This document shows, one piece after another, positions 24,756 to 34,374 of a DNA stretch of 64,000 bases; within the stretch, counting starts at the first letter, position 1, and every line of letters begins with the position of its first letter. The notes below the pieces were generated by a model that saw nothing but the letters and a program-made list of their open reading frames with translations, did not search any database and was not told the origin of the DNA. Made by a program: the position numbers and the translations under genes. The stretch comes from Candidatus Gastranaerophilales bacterium (GTDB lineage: Bacteria; Cyanobacteriota; Vampirovibrionia; Gastranaerophilales; CAJFVJ01). The stretch covers positions 316,437 to 380,436 of the forward strand of contig CALUSR010000001.1 in assembly GCA_944323485.1 (NCBI GenBank), given 5' to 3'.

Positions 24756-25443
24756 ATTTGTTTTGCATCATCAATTTTTCTGCCGCATCAAAATCTGCCT
24801 GAGTATCAATGTCAATAAGCTTTACGTCAGTTGTTACTATATCTGGGTTTTCACCGATAAAATCTTTGCATTTTTTGAATGCATCAATTTTTATTGCATA
24901 AACTGCTCCCGTTTCTCCATAAAGCATTTCGCATTCTTCTGCTGCATTTTGCCATCTCGGACGGGTGTGGTAATCATAGAGCGCCTGCATTTTTCCGTCA
25001 AATTGCTTTTTCCACATTGCCATGGTGCAGCATATCGGGAATGCACTGAAAACAGAGTCGTTATCTGAATTTATGAGCTTTTCGATAATTTCGTCTATTA
25101 GCTCGACAGGTTTATTCGGGCATGTCGCCTGTAAAAGAACTACTATATCAGGGAAATATCCTGTTTTTTCGAGTTCTTCGACCGCATGCAAAAGCACAGG
25201 GGCTGTTTTTGTTGTATCCTGCGCAAGTTCTTGAGGTCTTTTGATTATTTCTGCTCCGAATTGTTTTGCTATTTCTGCGATTTTCTCATCTTCCGTTGAG
25301 AGAATTATTTTGTTTATATATTTTGATTTTTTTGCTGTTTCGATGGTATGTGCTATGAGAGGTTTTCCTGCAAGCAGTTTTATATTTTTGCCGGGTAATC
25401 GTTTTGACCCTCCACGAGCCGGAATAATTCCTACTATATTCAT
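24754..25443 (-). CDS. Nonulosonate (sialic/pseudaminic/legionaminic-type) cytidylyltransferase
   Basis: Activates a nine-carbon acidic sugar as its CMP derivative. The N-terminal nucleotide-binding motif is IIPARGGSKRLPGKN, followed by LLAGKPLIAHTI and LLQATCP. The C-terminal part has RPRWQNAAE and YGETGAVYAI, as in the NeuA/PseF/LegF group. KdsB lacks this pattern. The other genes of such a pathway are not nearby. In a flagellated cell the likely use is flagellin or surface-glycan modification, but this is inference. Confidence 0.82.
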   Translation of the reverse strand: MNIVGIIPARGGSKRLPGKNIKLLAGKPLIAHTIETAKKSKYINKIILSTEDEKIAEIAKQFGAEIIKRPQELAQDTTKTAPVLLHAVEELEKTGYFPDIVVLLQATCPNKPVELIDEIIEKLINSDNDSVFSAFPICCTMAMWKKQFDGKMQALYDYHTRPRWQNAAEECEMLYGETGAVYAIKIDAFKKCKDFIGENPDIVTTDVKLIDIDTQADFDAAEKLMMQNK

Positions 25444-25463
25444 TTTGGACTCCTTTTGTGCAA

Positions 25464-25492
25464 AAAAGGGAAGAGTTGTGCCCTTCCCTTTT
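25464..25492 (-). terminator. Terminator after pepA
   Basis: AAAAGGGAAG / CTTCCCTTTT hairpin with a 9-base loop, between the pepA stop and the start of the cytidylyltransferase gene. On the minus strand the stem itself ends in a T-run. Confidence 0.75.
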
Positions 25493-25503
25493 AAATATGT
25501 TTC

Positions 25504-26982
25504 TTACTGTGCGATCAGATATTCTATTAAGCTGGCAACAGTAAATCCTGATGCTCCTTTTGGAGTTCCTCTCATTTCTTTTTCGAGGTATGCAGGTCCT
25601 GCAATATCTATGTGAGCCCAATTTTTATTATCCGTAAATTCTTTCAGGAATGCGGCTGCTGTCATAGCACCTCCTCCTGTTGTGCTTCCGGTATTTTTGA
25701 TGTCAGCTACAGGGCTTTTGATTGCCGTTGCATGTTCAGGATAAAGCGGAAGCTGCCAGAATCTTTCGGCACCTTTTTCACCGGCTTTAATCAGGTTATC
25801 GATGAGTTCCTGATTATTTCCCATAATTCCTGCCGCTTCTTCTCCTAGAGCGACGATGCAGGCACCTGTCAAAGTTGCTATGTCTATGATTTCGTCGACA
25901 TCCAATTTAGCGGCATAAGCAATTGCATCGGCGAGAGTAAGTCTTCCTTCAGCATCAGTGTTGTCAACTTCGATGGTTTTCCCGTTCAGAGCTCTGATGA
26001 TGTCACCGGGTTTGTAGGCGGCACAGCCGGGCATATTTTCAGTGGCTGCTATCAAAGCGTGTACTTCGACGTTTGGTTTTAGTTCACGGATTTTGCTCAT
26101 AATACCGATAACGGCTGCTGCCCCTGACATATCGGTTTTCATATTACGCATTGATTTTGGAGGTTTCAAATCAAGCCCGCCGCTGTCAAATGTCAGCCCT
26201 TTACCGATGATGGCTATTTTTTTCTTGGGTGTACCATCTGGAGTATATTTCATGTGGATAAATTTTGGTTCTTCCGCACTTCCGTAGCTTACGGCAAGGA
26301 ATGCATCCATTCCCATTTCTCCAACTTCGTCTTCGTCCATAACTTTTGTTTCAAGTCCTTCGATTTGGAGAGCTGTTTCAGCGAGGTATTCCGGTGTTAC
26401 TACGCTTGCCGGTTCGTTTATCAAATCTCTTGCGATATTAACCGCTTCACCTATAATTTGTCCGGTTTTTGCTCCGTTTTCAGCTTCTTGCGGATTATTA
26501 TTTTCTGCTATTTCAAAAACTTCAATCGAGGAGGTTTTTTCTCCAAGGTATCTGTCAAATTTGTATGCGCCGATTAGAATGCCATGAACGATGGCTTTTG
26601 TTGCATCATACAGGCTTATACCTTCAATTCCTTTTCCATAAGGTGTTAGACATACTGTTTTTGCTTTAAGTGTAGAGTCACATTTTTTTGCTATTTTTGC
26701 GCCGAGTTCTCTAAGTTTTGCTATATCGAGCTCTTCTTCTTTGCCAAGTCCTACCAGAAGAACTTTGGAGGCGGCTATTTTGTCGTAGGTTTGAAGAATA
26801 TAGGTTTGTCCGAATTTTGCTTCAAACTTGTCTTTTTCGATTACATATTTTGATATAATGCCATCCAGCGCATTATTCAACTCAGCAGCGGAACCGTTGA
26901 GTTCCGGTTGTTCAAACAAGCCTGCTACTATGACATCGCAGTCAATTTTTGACAGCTCGTTTTGGATTACTTTGATTTCCAT
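25504..26982 (-). CDS. pepA: Leucyl aminopeptidase (M17)
   Basis: Di-metal aminopeptidase that trims N-terminal residues. The 492-residue product has the metal-binding core GKGLTFDSGGLDLKP and the signature NTDAEGRLTLADA. MKTDMSGAAAV and IATLTGACIVALG are also present. I start at the ATG at 26982 because AGAGGA lies eight bases upstream. An in-frame upstream start at 27012 would add ten unlikely residues. Confidence 0.95.
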   Translation of the reverse strand: MEIKVIQNELSKIDCDVIVAGLFEQPELNGSAAELNNALDGIISKYVIEKDKFEAKFGQTYILQTYDKIAASKVLLVGLGKEEELDIAKLRELGAKIAKKCDSTLKAKTVCLTPYGKGIEGISLYDATKAIVHGILIGAYKFDRYLGEKTSSIEVFEIAENNNPQEAENGAKTGQIIGEAVNIARDLINEPASVVTPEYLAETALQIEGLETKVMDEDEVGEMGMDAFLAVSYGSAEEPKFIHMKYTPDGTPKKKIAIIGKGLTFDSGGLDLKPPKSMRNMKTDMSGAAAVIGIMSKIRELKPNVEVHALIAATENMPGCAAYKPGDIIRALNGKTIEVDNTDAEGRLTLADAIAYAAKLDVDEIIDIATLTGACIVALGEEAAGIMGNNQELIDNLIKAGEKGAERFWQLPLYPEHATAIKSPVADIKNTGSTTGGGAMTAAAFLKEFTDNKNWAHIDIAGPAYLEKEMRGTPKGASGFTVASLIEYLIAQ

Positions 26983-27313
26983 GTTTTTAATCCTCTTAAA
27001 CTCTTGTTTCAAATATTATTACAACTTATATTATATACTTTTTTGAGCAAATTAAAATCCCCGCAAAAAAACTTACGGGGAAGAAGAGATCATGAGGCAG
27101 AAATTTGTAATTATACAAATTACTCTTTTTAAAGTAAGTAGTGAAAGTTCTCTATTTCCTAACTAAAACCAATTTGTATAACATATCTATCATAGTTGAA
27201 AATATGAAAAATGAAATAGCTCTTAAGCATAATATCTATTAGTCTTAAGAGCTATTTATGTCTGAAAAGCTTATTAATTGTACAATTGACACTAATGCTT
27301 TAGAGCAATTTGG
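26983..27313. other. 331-bp gene-free stretch between two minus-strand genes
   Basis: It holds the pepA leader, a hairpin CCCCG/CGGGG at 27059-27080 (12-base loop), and a 14-bp perfect inverted repeat at 27214-27257. No coding potential is evident; a plus-strand frame starting at 27258 runs through the histidine kinase and is a shadow. Confidence 0.7.
27214..27257 (-). terminator. 14-bp perfect inverted repeat, probable histidine kinase terminator
   Basis: AAATAGCTCTTAAG at 27214-27227 and its exact complement at 27244-27257, with a 16-base loop, 57 bases after the kinase stop. Read on the minus strand it is followed by a T-rich run (TTTCATTTTTC). Confidence 0.55.
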
Positions 27314-29272
27314 TTATTCTTTTTCGATGGAAATTTCCCAGTCATCGTATGTAAAGCTGTTTTCGTTATTTTCAGAAGAACCGTTGTTTTCAAGAAGTTC
27401 TTCTTCTATTTGCTGTATTGTTTTTGAGTCATGGGATGGTGAAATCTCTTCGGTTTTTTCTTCTTTGAGTTCTCCTTCTGCAATAATCGGCAGTCTGAAT
27501 CCGAAGGTGCTTCCTTCTCCAGGCTTGCTTGTAACAAATACTTTGCCGTTGTGGTGTTTTTCGATGGCTATTTTCACAAGATGAAGCCCGAGTCCGGTAC
27601 CTTTTATTGTATGTATTTCATTTTCTATTCTGTAGAATCTGTCAAACACGTGGTCGAGATGTTCAGGAGCTATTCCGATACCGTTGTCTTCGACGCTTAC
27701 TTCTATATTTTTTCCTGTTTTGTCGACTTCTGCTCTGATTTTGATTTTGCCGTTGTCTTTTGAGTATTTGATAGCATTTGAGATAATATTTTTCAGTGCT
27801 CTTTCTATGTTATCGGGATTCATATATGTTTTTGGCAGTTCAGGTTCTATTATGACAGAGAAGGAGATATCTCTTTCGTCGGCGAGCACTTTCATTGAGT
27901 CAACGGTTGTGTTGATGATTGATACAATGCTTGTATATTCTTTTTGAAGGTCTATATTGGGCGACTCGAGTCTTGAGAAGTCGAGGATGTTGTTCACAAG
28001 ATTTTGCATTCTTATGATTTCCTGATTAATTACGCCGATAAATTCCTTTTGAGTGTTTGTATCAAACTCATCACCGTGGTTATAGAGTGTATCTATGTAA
28101 CTTCTCAGTACCGTAACAGGTGTTCTGAGTTCATGGCTTACGTTTGATATGAAGTTATTTTTCATCAGGTCAATTTGAGATTCTTTGGTTATGTCATGAA
28201 GGACGATAATATACCCTTGATATTGCTGGTTGATGTTGAACATAGGGGATATAGTTGCTTTTAGGGTTTTGTCGTCAATAACGGTCTGGAATTCAGGCGG
28301 TTCATTTTCTATTTCTTCAAGCGGGAGGTCTTTGAACTTGCTTATTCCTTCCTGGAAGCATAACTCGCCGTTTGAATCGCAATATTCCTGTATTTTTGAA
28401 TTTTTGAAGGCTCTTTCGCTTACATTCAGAGTTTTGAGAGCTGCGTTGTTATATAAAATAACACGGTCATAGTTGTTGCAGACAATTACTCCGTTTGCTA
28501 TGCTGATGAGGACTGTTTCGAGTTTATTTCTTTCTGATGTAAGTTTTTCGATGTTTTGTTCTTCATAGCGTCTTAGCCTTGAAGACATATCATTGAATTG
28601 CTCGAAGAGTTCTTTTATGTCTCCCCAGAGGTCATTTGTGTTGAATGTATAGCCAAATTCTCCTGTTGAGATTTTGTTTACGCCGTCAGTAAGAAGAGTA
28701 ATTTGTCTTGTGAGGAGAATTGTATTCACGATTACAGCCAGACATGAGAGCATCCAGGCTATGATAAAGATAAATATCATGGAATTTTTTGATGTTGTGA
28801 GAACATTCCTGAAAGTTTGTCCCGTAAATCCTACTTGAAGAGAGCCGGCGAGAATTTTTTCTCCGTCTTCATTTTCTATAAACACAGGTGCACTAAAACT
28901 AAAATCATCAAGCGGTTTGAATTTTTCTTTTTCTATTGAATAAACAGGTATTCCGGTTGCATCTGTAAAACTGACAAAAGCTATATCATCGTTGTTTTGT
29001 ACCAGTGTTTCTGCGTTATTTTTAATTTTTTTGTATTTTTCTGTTTGGTCAGTGTTTGTTTCTGCGAGCTGGAGTTCGTCAACGGTTTGTTTTGCCATGG
29101 TTTTTGTCATCATCTGGCCGAAGTTGTAATAGCTGTCGAAGATTTTTTTCTGGGTATTGTTTATTGCAAAGTAAGCTGTTACTACTATCAGAACTGAACT
29201 CAAAAGCATTCCTAGAATTAGCAGTTTGCTCCTTGTTGACATATTAAATATTTTCAAAGACTTGATACTCAA
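27314..29272 (-). CDS. Membrane sensor histidine kinase (HAMP-PAS-HisKA-HATPase)
   Basis: 652 residues. A first membrane segment near 15-35 and a second near 168-190 enclose an extracytoplasmic sensor region. Then come a HAMP linker, a PAS domain (LISIANGVIVCNN), HisKA with phospho-acceptor in NVSHELRTP, and an ATPase domain with NIISNAIKYS, VEDNGIGIAP and GTGLGLHLVK. An acidic tail of about 50 residues follows. This is the WalK/PhoR-like layout. No response regulator is adjacent. The start is TTG: AAGGAGAG lies a few bases upstream, and the next ATG (29242) has no ribosome site. Confidence 0.92.
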   Translation of the reverse strand: MSIKSLKIFNMSTRSKLLILGMLLSSVLIVVTAYFAINNTQKKIFDSYYNFGQMMTKTMAKQTVDELQLAETNTDQTEKYKKIKNNAETLVQNNDDIAFVSFTDATGIPVYSIEKEKFKPLDDFSFSAPVFIENEDGEKILAGSLQVGFTGQTFRNVLTTSKNSMIFIFIIAWMLSCLAVIVNTILLTRQITLLTDGVNKISTGEFGYTFNTNDLWGDIKELFEQFNDMSSRLRRYEEQNIEKLTSERNKLETVLISIANGVIVCNNYDRVILYNNAALKTLNVSERAFKNSKIQEYCDSNGELCFQEGISKFKDLPLEEIENEPPEFQTVIDDKTLKATISPMFNINQQYQGYIIVLHDITKESQIDLMKNNFISNVSHELRTPVTVLRSYIDTLYNHGDEFDTNTQKEFIGVINQEIIRMQNLVNNILDFSRLESPNIDLQKEYTSIVSIINTTVDSMKVLADERDISFSVIIEPELPKTYMNPDNIERALKNIISNAIKYSKDNGKIKIRAEVDKTGKNIEVSVEDNGIGIAPEHLDHVFDRFYRIENEIHTIKGTGLGLHLVKIAIEKHHNGKVFVTSKPGEGSTFGFRLPIIAEGELKEEKTEEISPSHDSKTIQQIEEELLENNGSSENNENSFTYDDWEISIEKE

Positions 29273-29429
29273 ACTCGCTCTCCTTTTTTCTTAAGTAAAT
29301 TATATCATTATCTTTAGAATAAGAGTATTTTTTGTTTTTGTAAGGAAAAATCATTTAAACAAACTACAGAATAAGTATGCAAAATATGCAAAAATAATAG
29401 TATATCTTCTAATAATAGGGGAAAGAATA

Positions 29430-30047
29430 ATGTTTAACAGATTATGCAAGATTATTTTCATAAGACATGGATCGACGATTTATAATGAAGAAAACAGACT
29501 TTTTGACAGCGAAGAGTATCCTCCGCTGAACGAAGCCGGAAAATACGAAATAGAAACACTTACCGAATGGCTGAAAAATACAACTCCAAAGATTGATTGT
29601 ATTTATACAAGCTCGGCTTTAAGGGCAATTCAGAGTGCAAGGCTAATTGCAAAATCTTATAAAACAGGTTTTGAGATACTTGACAATCTTTATGAGAGAA
29701 AAGCCGGTCTTTGGGGCGGGCTGACATTTGATCAGATAGAAGAAAAATATCCTCAGGAGCTTGAGCAGTATCATCAAAATCCTTTTGAATTTTGGCCTGA
29801 TGGAGGGGAATCTACAAAAGAGCTGAATGCCAGAGTGAAAAAGACAATAGGCGAGATAATTGACAACAACAAATATAAGATTCTGGCGGTTGTCACCCAT
29901 GCCGGAGTAATCCAGGCTGCAATAGCAAATGCTCTTGATATTCCCCCGAAAAATCAGTCAAGAGTAATCATAAGAACAGGGTCAGCTACACAGATTAATT
30001 ATTATGAATATGGTGCAGGGCTAATTTATTCTTCGTACGTACCTTAG
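29430..30047 (+). CDS. Histidine phosphatase family (phosphoglycerate mutase-like)
   Basis: 205 residues with the catalytic FIRHGSTIYN near the N-terminus, SSALRAIQSA, the YERKAGLWGG segment and a second histidine in VVTHAGV. Members remove phosphate from sugars, alpha-ribazole phosphate and other small molecules; the substrate here is unknown. It is divergent from the upstream histidine kinase, and a GGGG-rich ribosome site precedes the ATG. Confidence 0.87.
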   Translation: MFNRLCKIIFIRHGSTIYNEENRLFDSEEYPPLNEAGKYEIETLTEWLKNTTPKIDCIYTSSALRAIQSARLIAKSYKTGFEILDNLYERKAGLWGGLTFDQIEEKYPQELEQYHQNPFEFWPDGGESTKELNARVKKTIGEIIDNNKYKILAVVTHAGVIQAAIANALDIPPKNQSRVIIRTGSATQINYYEYGAGLIYSSYVP

Positions 30048-30123
30048 AGTTTTATATTCGAATTGATTATTTTGGGATATTTAGTATTATAATAATCAAT
30101 GATGTAGGAAACAGGAGTTTTGA

Positions 30124-30924
30124 GTGTACGAAGCGTTTAATTTTATTCGTTCAAAAACAGATATTGTCCCTGAAATAGGTATTATTCTCGGGTCAGGACT
30201 CGGGGCGTTTGCTGATGAAATAGAAGGAGTGAGAATACCTTATTCAGAAATACCGTCATTTGGCGCATCCTCAGTAAGCGGGCATGCCTCACAGCTTGTG
30301 ATAGGCAGTTACGGCGGGAAAAATGTTGTAGCAATGCAGGGACGTTTTCATTATTATGAAGGATATTCTATCGAGCAGGTTGTTTTGCCTGTGAGAGTTA
30401 TGAAACTTCTCGGAGTAAAGACGCTTATTGTTACAAATGCGGCAGGCGGTGTAAACCTTGATTATTCTCCTGGGGATTTGATGATAATCCGTGACCATAT
30501 AAATCTTTTTGGGACAAATCCTCTGATAGGAAAAAATATTGATGAGTTTGGACCTCGTTTCCCTGATATGAGCGAGGCATATAGCAGAGATTTAATAAGG
30601 CTTGCTCATGGTATTGCTGATGAACTCGGGATAAAAGTAAAAGAAGGAGTTTATGCAGGCAGCAGCGGTCCTTCTTATGAAACTCCGGCAGAAACAAGAA
30701 TGATACGTATTTTGGGTGCTGATGCCAGCGGTATGTCAACAGTTCCTGAAGTAATTGTTGCAAATCATTGCGGGATAAAGGTTTTAGGAATTTCATGCAT
30801 TACAAATATGGCATCAGGTATTCTCAGCGGGAAACTTGACCATCAGGAAGTTATTGATACTGCTGATAGAATAAAAGATAATTTTTTAGGCTTAATTCGA
30901 GAGGTAATAAAGAATCTCCCGTAG
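30124..30924 (+). CDS. punA: Purine nucleoside phosphorylase, class II
   Basis: Splits guanosine/inosine with phosphate for purine salvage. The 266 residues include ILGSGLG, GHASQLVIG, MQGRFHYYEGY, VTNAAGGVN and GRFPDMS-like (PRFPDMSEAY), all typical of the trimeric class. Translation starts at GTG, with CAGGAG six bases upstream. It follows the phosphatase gene by 76 bases. Confidence 0.93.
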   Translation: MYEAFNFIRSKTDIVPEIGIILGSGLGAFADEIEGVRIPYSEIPSFGASSVSGHASQLVIGSYGGKNVVAMQGRFHYYEGYSIEQVVLPVRVMKLLGVKTLIVTNAAGGVNLDYSPGDLMIIRDHINLFGTNPLIGKNIDEFGPRFPDMSEAYSRDLIRLAHGIADELGIKVKEGVYAGSSGPSYETPAETRMIRILGADASGMSTVPEVIVANHCGIKVLGISCITNMASGILSGKLDHQEVIDTADRIKDNFLGLIREVIKNLP

Positions 30925-30946
30925 GTTAATTTTTAATTTTATTTAT

Positions 30947-30956
30947 TTGGCATAAT
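30947..30956 (+). promoter_or_regulatory. Possible extended -10 upstream of GAF histidine kinase
   Basis: TTTGGCATAAT-like element (TG-G-CATAAT) 27 bases before the ATG. It has one mismatch to the -10 consensus and no obvious -35. Confidence 0.3.
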
Positions 30957-30982
30957 TTTATATTCTCAGAGAGTATAGAATT

Positions 30983-32827
30983 ATGAATTTTGATGACATT
31001 GAAAATCAAAAAATCTGCAACAGTAAAGAGCTTGCTTATTCCTCGGTCAGTTTATCTAAAATAATGCTGAGGCAGATAGAGCTGTTTGATTGTCTTTTGA
31101 AAAAGTATAAAGGACGGATTGAGGTACTTGAGATTTTAAATACAATGCTTTTCGTTGACAATCTCAAAGAAGCTTCAGATATTTTGCTCAGAAATTTGTG
31201 TAAAAAAATGTATTTTCAATCCGGGATTATAAAATTTTTTGATGCAAATTCCGGTAATTTTATGGACATAGGGAGTGTTTATTGCAAAAGCGGGAATCCC
31301 GATTGTATCAATGAGCTTTCAAAGCCTTTTGGTGAAAAGATGGAGATGTATCTGAAAAAGGAAGTGTTTGAAAAAAATAAGATACTGATGATTGATGATA
31401 TAAGAGAAGGTGTCGGGAGTGTGTCTGTTTTACAGAAGTTATATTCTCTCAAAGCGAATAAAGCTGTGTTTATTCCCGTGTCTTATCATCAACAGCCGAT
31501 AGCGTTGATTTTTCTGGCGGGAGAAGAATGTTTTGAGCATGATAGTTTGTTTAGAGAGAATATTTTTTCTTTGCTTCCGAGAATATCTGTTGCTCTCAGT
31601 TTATTTCGGCTGAATGACAGATACAAAAAGACACTTGAAATAGAATCGGATATAAAAGATATTTTGAGTCAAGTTCAAACATTAAGCGAGCCTGATGGGA
31701 TATTTGATATTGCAATGAAATATATTCTTGACGCATTTGATGTTGATGGTGTGCTCAGATTGACAGTTAGGGGTGATGAGAGTTATGAGCTGAAGAATGT
31801 TATAAGCAGAGAGTCTTTTGATTATGATAAGTTTCCTCGTACAGGCAAATTTCAGAAGCCGTTGATAGATGTTTCGAAAGAAAAATTTTTGTTTATGAAC
31901 GATGTACAAAGAGATATTATGACATGGAATATAAAGCAGATTCTTGTTGACAGCGGAATAAATTCTATAGTTTTTTATCCGAATATAGGAAATTGTGAAT
32001 TATTGAAAAAATATGAGGATGAGGGATTTCTTCTTATATATACAACTAAAAATAGGATATGGACTTCTGATGAACTGTATTGGATAAGTTTGATTTATGA
32101 TACCATATCGCTTGCATATTCTGATTTGAAAAAGAGATTGGCGCTAGAGGAAACAAAAAATAATTTTGTGCTTTCTCTTACGCATGATTTAAAAGCTCCT
32201 TTGCTTGCCGAGCAGAAGGCTCTTGAGATGATTATAGACAATAACGGTGATGTTTCGTTTATAAACCAGCTTGTTGAGATTCAGAAGATGAACTCTGAAT
32301 TAATCAAAATGATAAATGATTTGTTATCTGTTTATCACTATGAAAATTTTGAGTATAAGCTGTTTGTAGAGAAGACGGATATAAAAAAACTTATAGCTGA
32401 ATCGATCCAGATGTGGAAGTATCTGTGTGCGGAGAAGAAGTGCAGATTTTCGGTTAATGCGCCGAGGCATGTGGCTGATGTTTATGTTGACAGACGTGAG
32501 ATAAAGAGAATTTTTTCAAATTTGATATCAAATGCGATAAAACATTGCGGCGAAGGAGTGAAGATAGTTGTTGGAATTGAAGAAAAGGCTGACGAACTTG
32601 AAATTTCGGTCAAAGATAACGGTCCCGGGATTAGTCCTGAGGATATTAAACATATTTTTACCCGTTATTATACAAAAAAGCGTGAAGTAGGAAATGGCTT
32701 AGGGTTGTTTATTGCAAAGCAGATAATCGAAGCGCACCATGGAAATATACGGGTAGAATCAACGGCAGGCAAGGGAACTGTTTTTTATTTCACATTGCCT
32801 ACCGTTGATTTTCAAAAAACTGATTAG
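30983..32827 (+). CDS. Soluble GAF-domain sensor histidine kinase
   Basis: 614 residues with no membrane segment. Two GAF-like sensor regions (about 45-210 and 215-380) precede HisKA with SLTHDLKAPL, then NLISNAIKH, VKDNGPGISP and GNGLGLFIAKQI in the ATPase domain. The phospho-acceptor box reads HDLKAP rather than HELRTP, as in a subset of bacterial kinases. It stands alone, with no response regulator near it. Confidence 0.9.
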   Translation: MNFDDIENQKICNSKELAYSSVSLSKIMLRQIELFDCLLKKYKGRIEVLEILNTMLFVDNLKEASDILLRNLCKKMYFQSGIIKFFDANSGNFMDIGSVYCKSGNPDCINELSKPFGEKMEMYLKKEVFEKNKILMIDDIREGVGSVSVLQKLYSLKANKAVFIPVSYHQQPIALIFLAGEECFEHDSLFRENIFSLLPRISVALSLFRLNDRYKKTLEIESDIKDILSQVQTLSEPDGIFDIAMKYILDAFDVDGVLRLTVRGDESYELKNVISRESFDYDKFPRTGKFQKPLIDVSKEKFLFMNDVQRDIMTWNIKQILVDSGINSIVFYPNIGNCELLKKYEDEGFLLIYTTKNRIWTSDELYWISLIYDTISLAYSDLKKRLALEETKNNFVLSLTHDLKAPLLAEQKALEMIIDNNGDVSFINQLVEIQKMNSELIKMINDLLSVYHYENFEYKLFVEKTDIKKLIAESIQMWKYLCAEKKCRFSVNAPRHVADVYVDRREIKRIFSNLISNAIKHCGEGVKIVVGIEEKADELEISVKDNGPGISPEDIKHIFTRYYTKKREVGNGLGLFIAKQIIEAHHGNIRVESTAGKGTVFYFTLPTVDFQKTD

Positions 32828-32830
32828 AAA

Positions 32831-33610
32831 CTATTTTGTTCTGTTATTTCTGACCCGTGTCGGGTTTGCGTCACGGAGTAAGTCTTCTGCCGTTGTTATC
32901 TCTTTTTTGGTTTGTCTGCTTTTGTACGGACTGTATAGTTTATCGGTTCCAATAAGTTCAACTCTACCGTTGTTGCATAATTTAAATCTGAAGATATCAA
33001 GCCCGAATATGTTTTTACTTTTATCAACGGTTTGCCCGTTGTTAAGCCGCTGGAGGTCTGTTCCGTTGACATCAACAATTATTATTTTGCAGGCATCAGG
33101 GTCGGTTATATCACCGAAAGAACCGTCGCAGAGTTTGTTTTCAAGCTGTGAGTCATTTGCCGCAGCACATGATTCTGACTTACCTCCGAGTCCCCACCAT
33201 ACCATTCTGTCAGCTGATATAATTCTTGGGTAGTCTTCTGAATAGTAAGTATCATCAAGATGTGTCCCTTCTTGATATGTCGGTATAGTTTCATTGTTAC
33301 AGACTTTTTCCGGGAGATCGCCGATAGTGTTGATGGTTGAAACAAATTCATCGCAGAAGTTGATTTGTCTGTTCTCATCAACATTTGTTGCACGGCACTG
33401 TGCAAGCAATCCTTTTGGATAATTCTGCCTGTTTGAGAGAATATTTGCTGCGTTTTGCGTAAGGCTTACGTATGCTTTACGCAGTAAAAATTTGTTTCTT
33501 TCCTGTTCTTTCAATCCGGCTTTTGAAATAGCGTTTATGAGAAATGCTGAGATAATTCCGAGTATTGCAAGAACTACGAGTACTTCTATTAATGTAAAAC
33601 CTTTTTTCAT
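32831..33610 (-). CDS. Type IV pilin-like / pseudopilin protein
   Basis: 259 residues with a class III signal, KKG|FTLIEVLVVLAILGIISAFLINA. A prepilin peptidase would cut after the glycine and methylate Phe. The rest is a globular domain with about eight cysteines. It follows the Nif3-like gene by 20 bases. Whether it belongs to a type IV pilus, a type II secretion or a DNA-uptake machine cannot be told. A degenerate GspE-like gene sits at 60-62 kb. Confidence 0.85.
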   Translation of the reverse strand: MKKGFTLIEVLVVLAILGIISAFLINAISKAGLKEQERNKFLLRKAYVSLTQNAANILSNRQNYPKGLLAQCRATNVDENRQINFCDEFVSTINTIGDLPEKVCNNETIPTYQEGTHLDDTYYSEDYPRIISADRMVWWGLGGKSESCAAANDSQLENKLCDGSFGDITDPDACKIIIVDVNGTDLQRLNNGQTVDKSKNIFGLDIFRFKLCNNGRVELIGTDKLYSPYKSRQTKKEITTAEDLLRDANPTRVRNNRTK

Positions 33611-33630
33611 ACTTCACACCTTTTTAAATT

Positions 33631-34374
33631 TTAGACAGTCAGCCATGGGCTTTTTTCTTTTGCTATAAAAATTTGTATATCTTTATTTTTAAATATTTTT
33701 TCAAATAAATCAACGACAAATTTTTCTGATTCAAAATGTCCTATATCTAGGATAATTTTGTTGTTTGCATCAAGTGCACTATGAAATTTTACATCTCCTG
33801 TGATGAAAACATCCGTGTCTGCCGAGTTTGAAAATTCGCTTCCTGAGCCGGTACATAGTGAGACGGAGTTTACTGTAGTCTTATTTTGAGGATTTATAAC
33901 TCTTATAGTTTCACATTCGAGTTGTTTTTTTATGTATTTTATAAATTCATCCAGAGAGTATTCTTTTGCAGTAAAACCCTGTATAACGAAATCATTTATT
34001 TGAAATAAATTTTTTAAGCCAAGCCGTTGGGCCAGTTCATGGTTAAGCCCTTCAGGTGCTTTGTCCATGTTTGTATGTGCCGAATAGATTTGTATATTAT
34101 TTTGAATTGCAATTCCGGCGATTTTACAGGTTATATTATCTGTTGAAAATTTGTTTATTTTATCGAAGAACAGAGGGTGATGTGTTATAATCAGGTCACA
34201 TTCTTCCTGTGCTGCCTGTTTAACTACCTCTAAAGAAGGAGAGAGGGCAAGGCATATTTTTTTTGTATGCTCTATTCCGAGGTTGATTTGCCATCCTGAG
34301 TTATCCCAGTCTTCTGCAAACTCAGGAGGGGCAAAGTCTTCAATAAGTTTGATTATTTCTTTAGTTTTGAGCAT
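33631..34374 (-). CDS. Nif3-like dinuclear metal centre protein (DUF34)
   Basis: Toroid-forming family of unclear reaction (sometimes called GTP cyclohydrolase I type 2). Segments visible are FAPPEFAEDWDNSGWQ, LIITHHPLFF with the metal-binding His pair, SAHTNMDKAPEGLN, and DIGHFESE near the end. The 247-residue form starts at the ATG at 34374, which overlaps the end of coaBC. A TTG at 34392 is less likely, because GAGGAA then falls inside the gene. Confidence 0.88.
   Translation of the reverse strand: MLKTKEIIKLIEDFAPPEFAEDWDNSGWQINLGIEHTKKICLALSPSLEVVKQAAQEECDLIITHHPLFFDKINKFSTDNITCKIAGIAIQNNIQIYSAHTNMDKAPEGLNHELAQRLGLKNLFQINDFVIQGFTAKEYSLDEFIKYIKKQLECETIRVINPQNKTTVNSVSLCTGSGSEFSNSADTDVFITGDVKFHSALDANNKIILDIGHFESEKFVVDLFEKIFKNKDIQIFIAKEKSPWLTV

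Noticed and set aside
27258-27584. Plus-strand gene starting after the inverted repeat
   Set aside because: Its frame runs through the histidine kinase 3' end in a shadow frame, and the product is a Ser/Phe-rich antisense translation.
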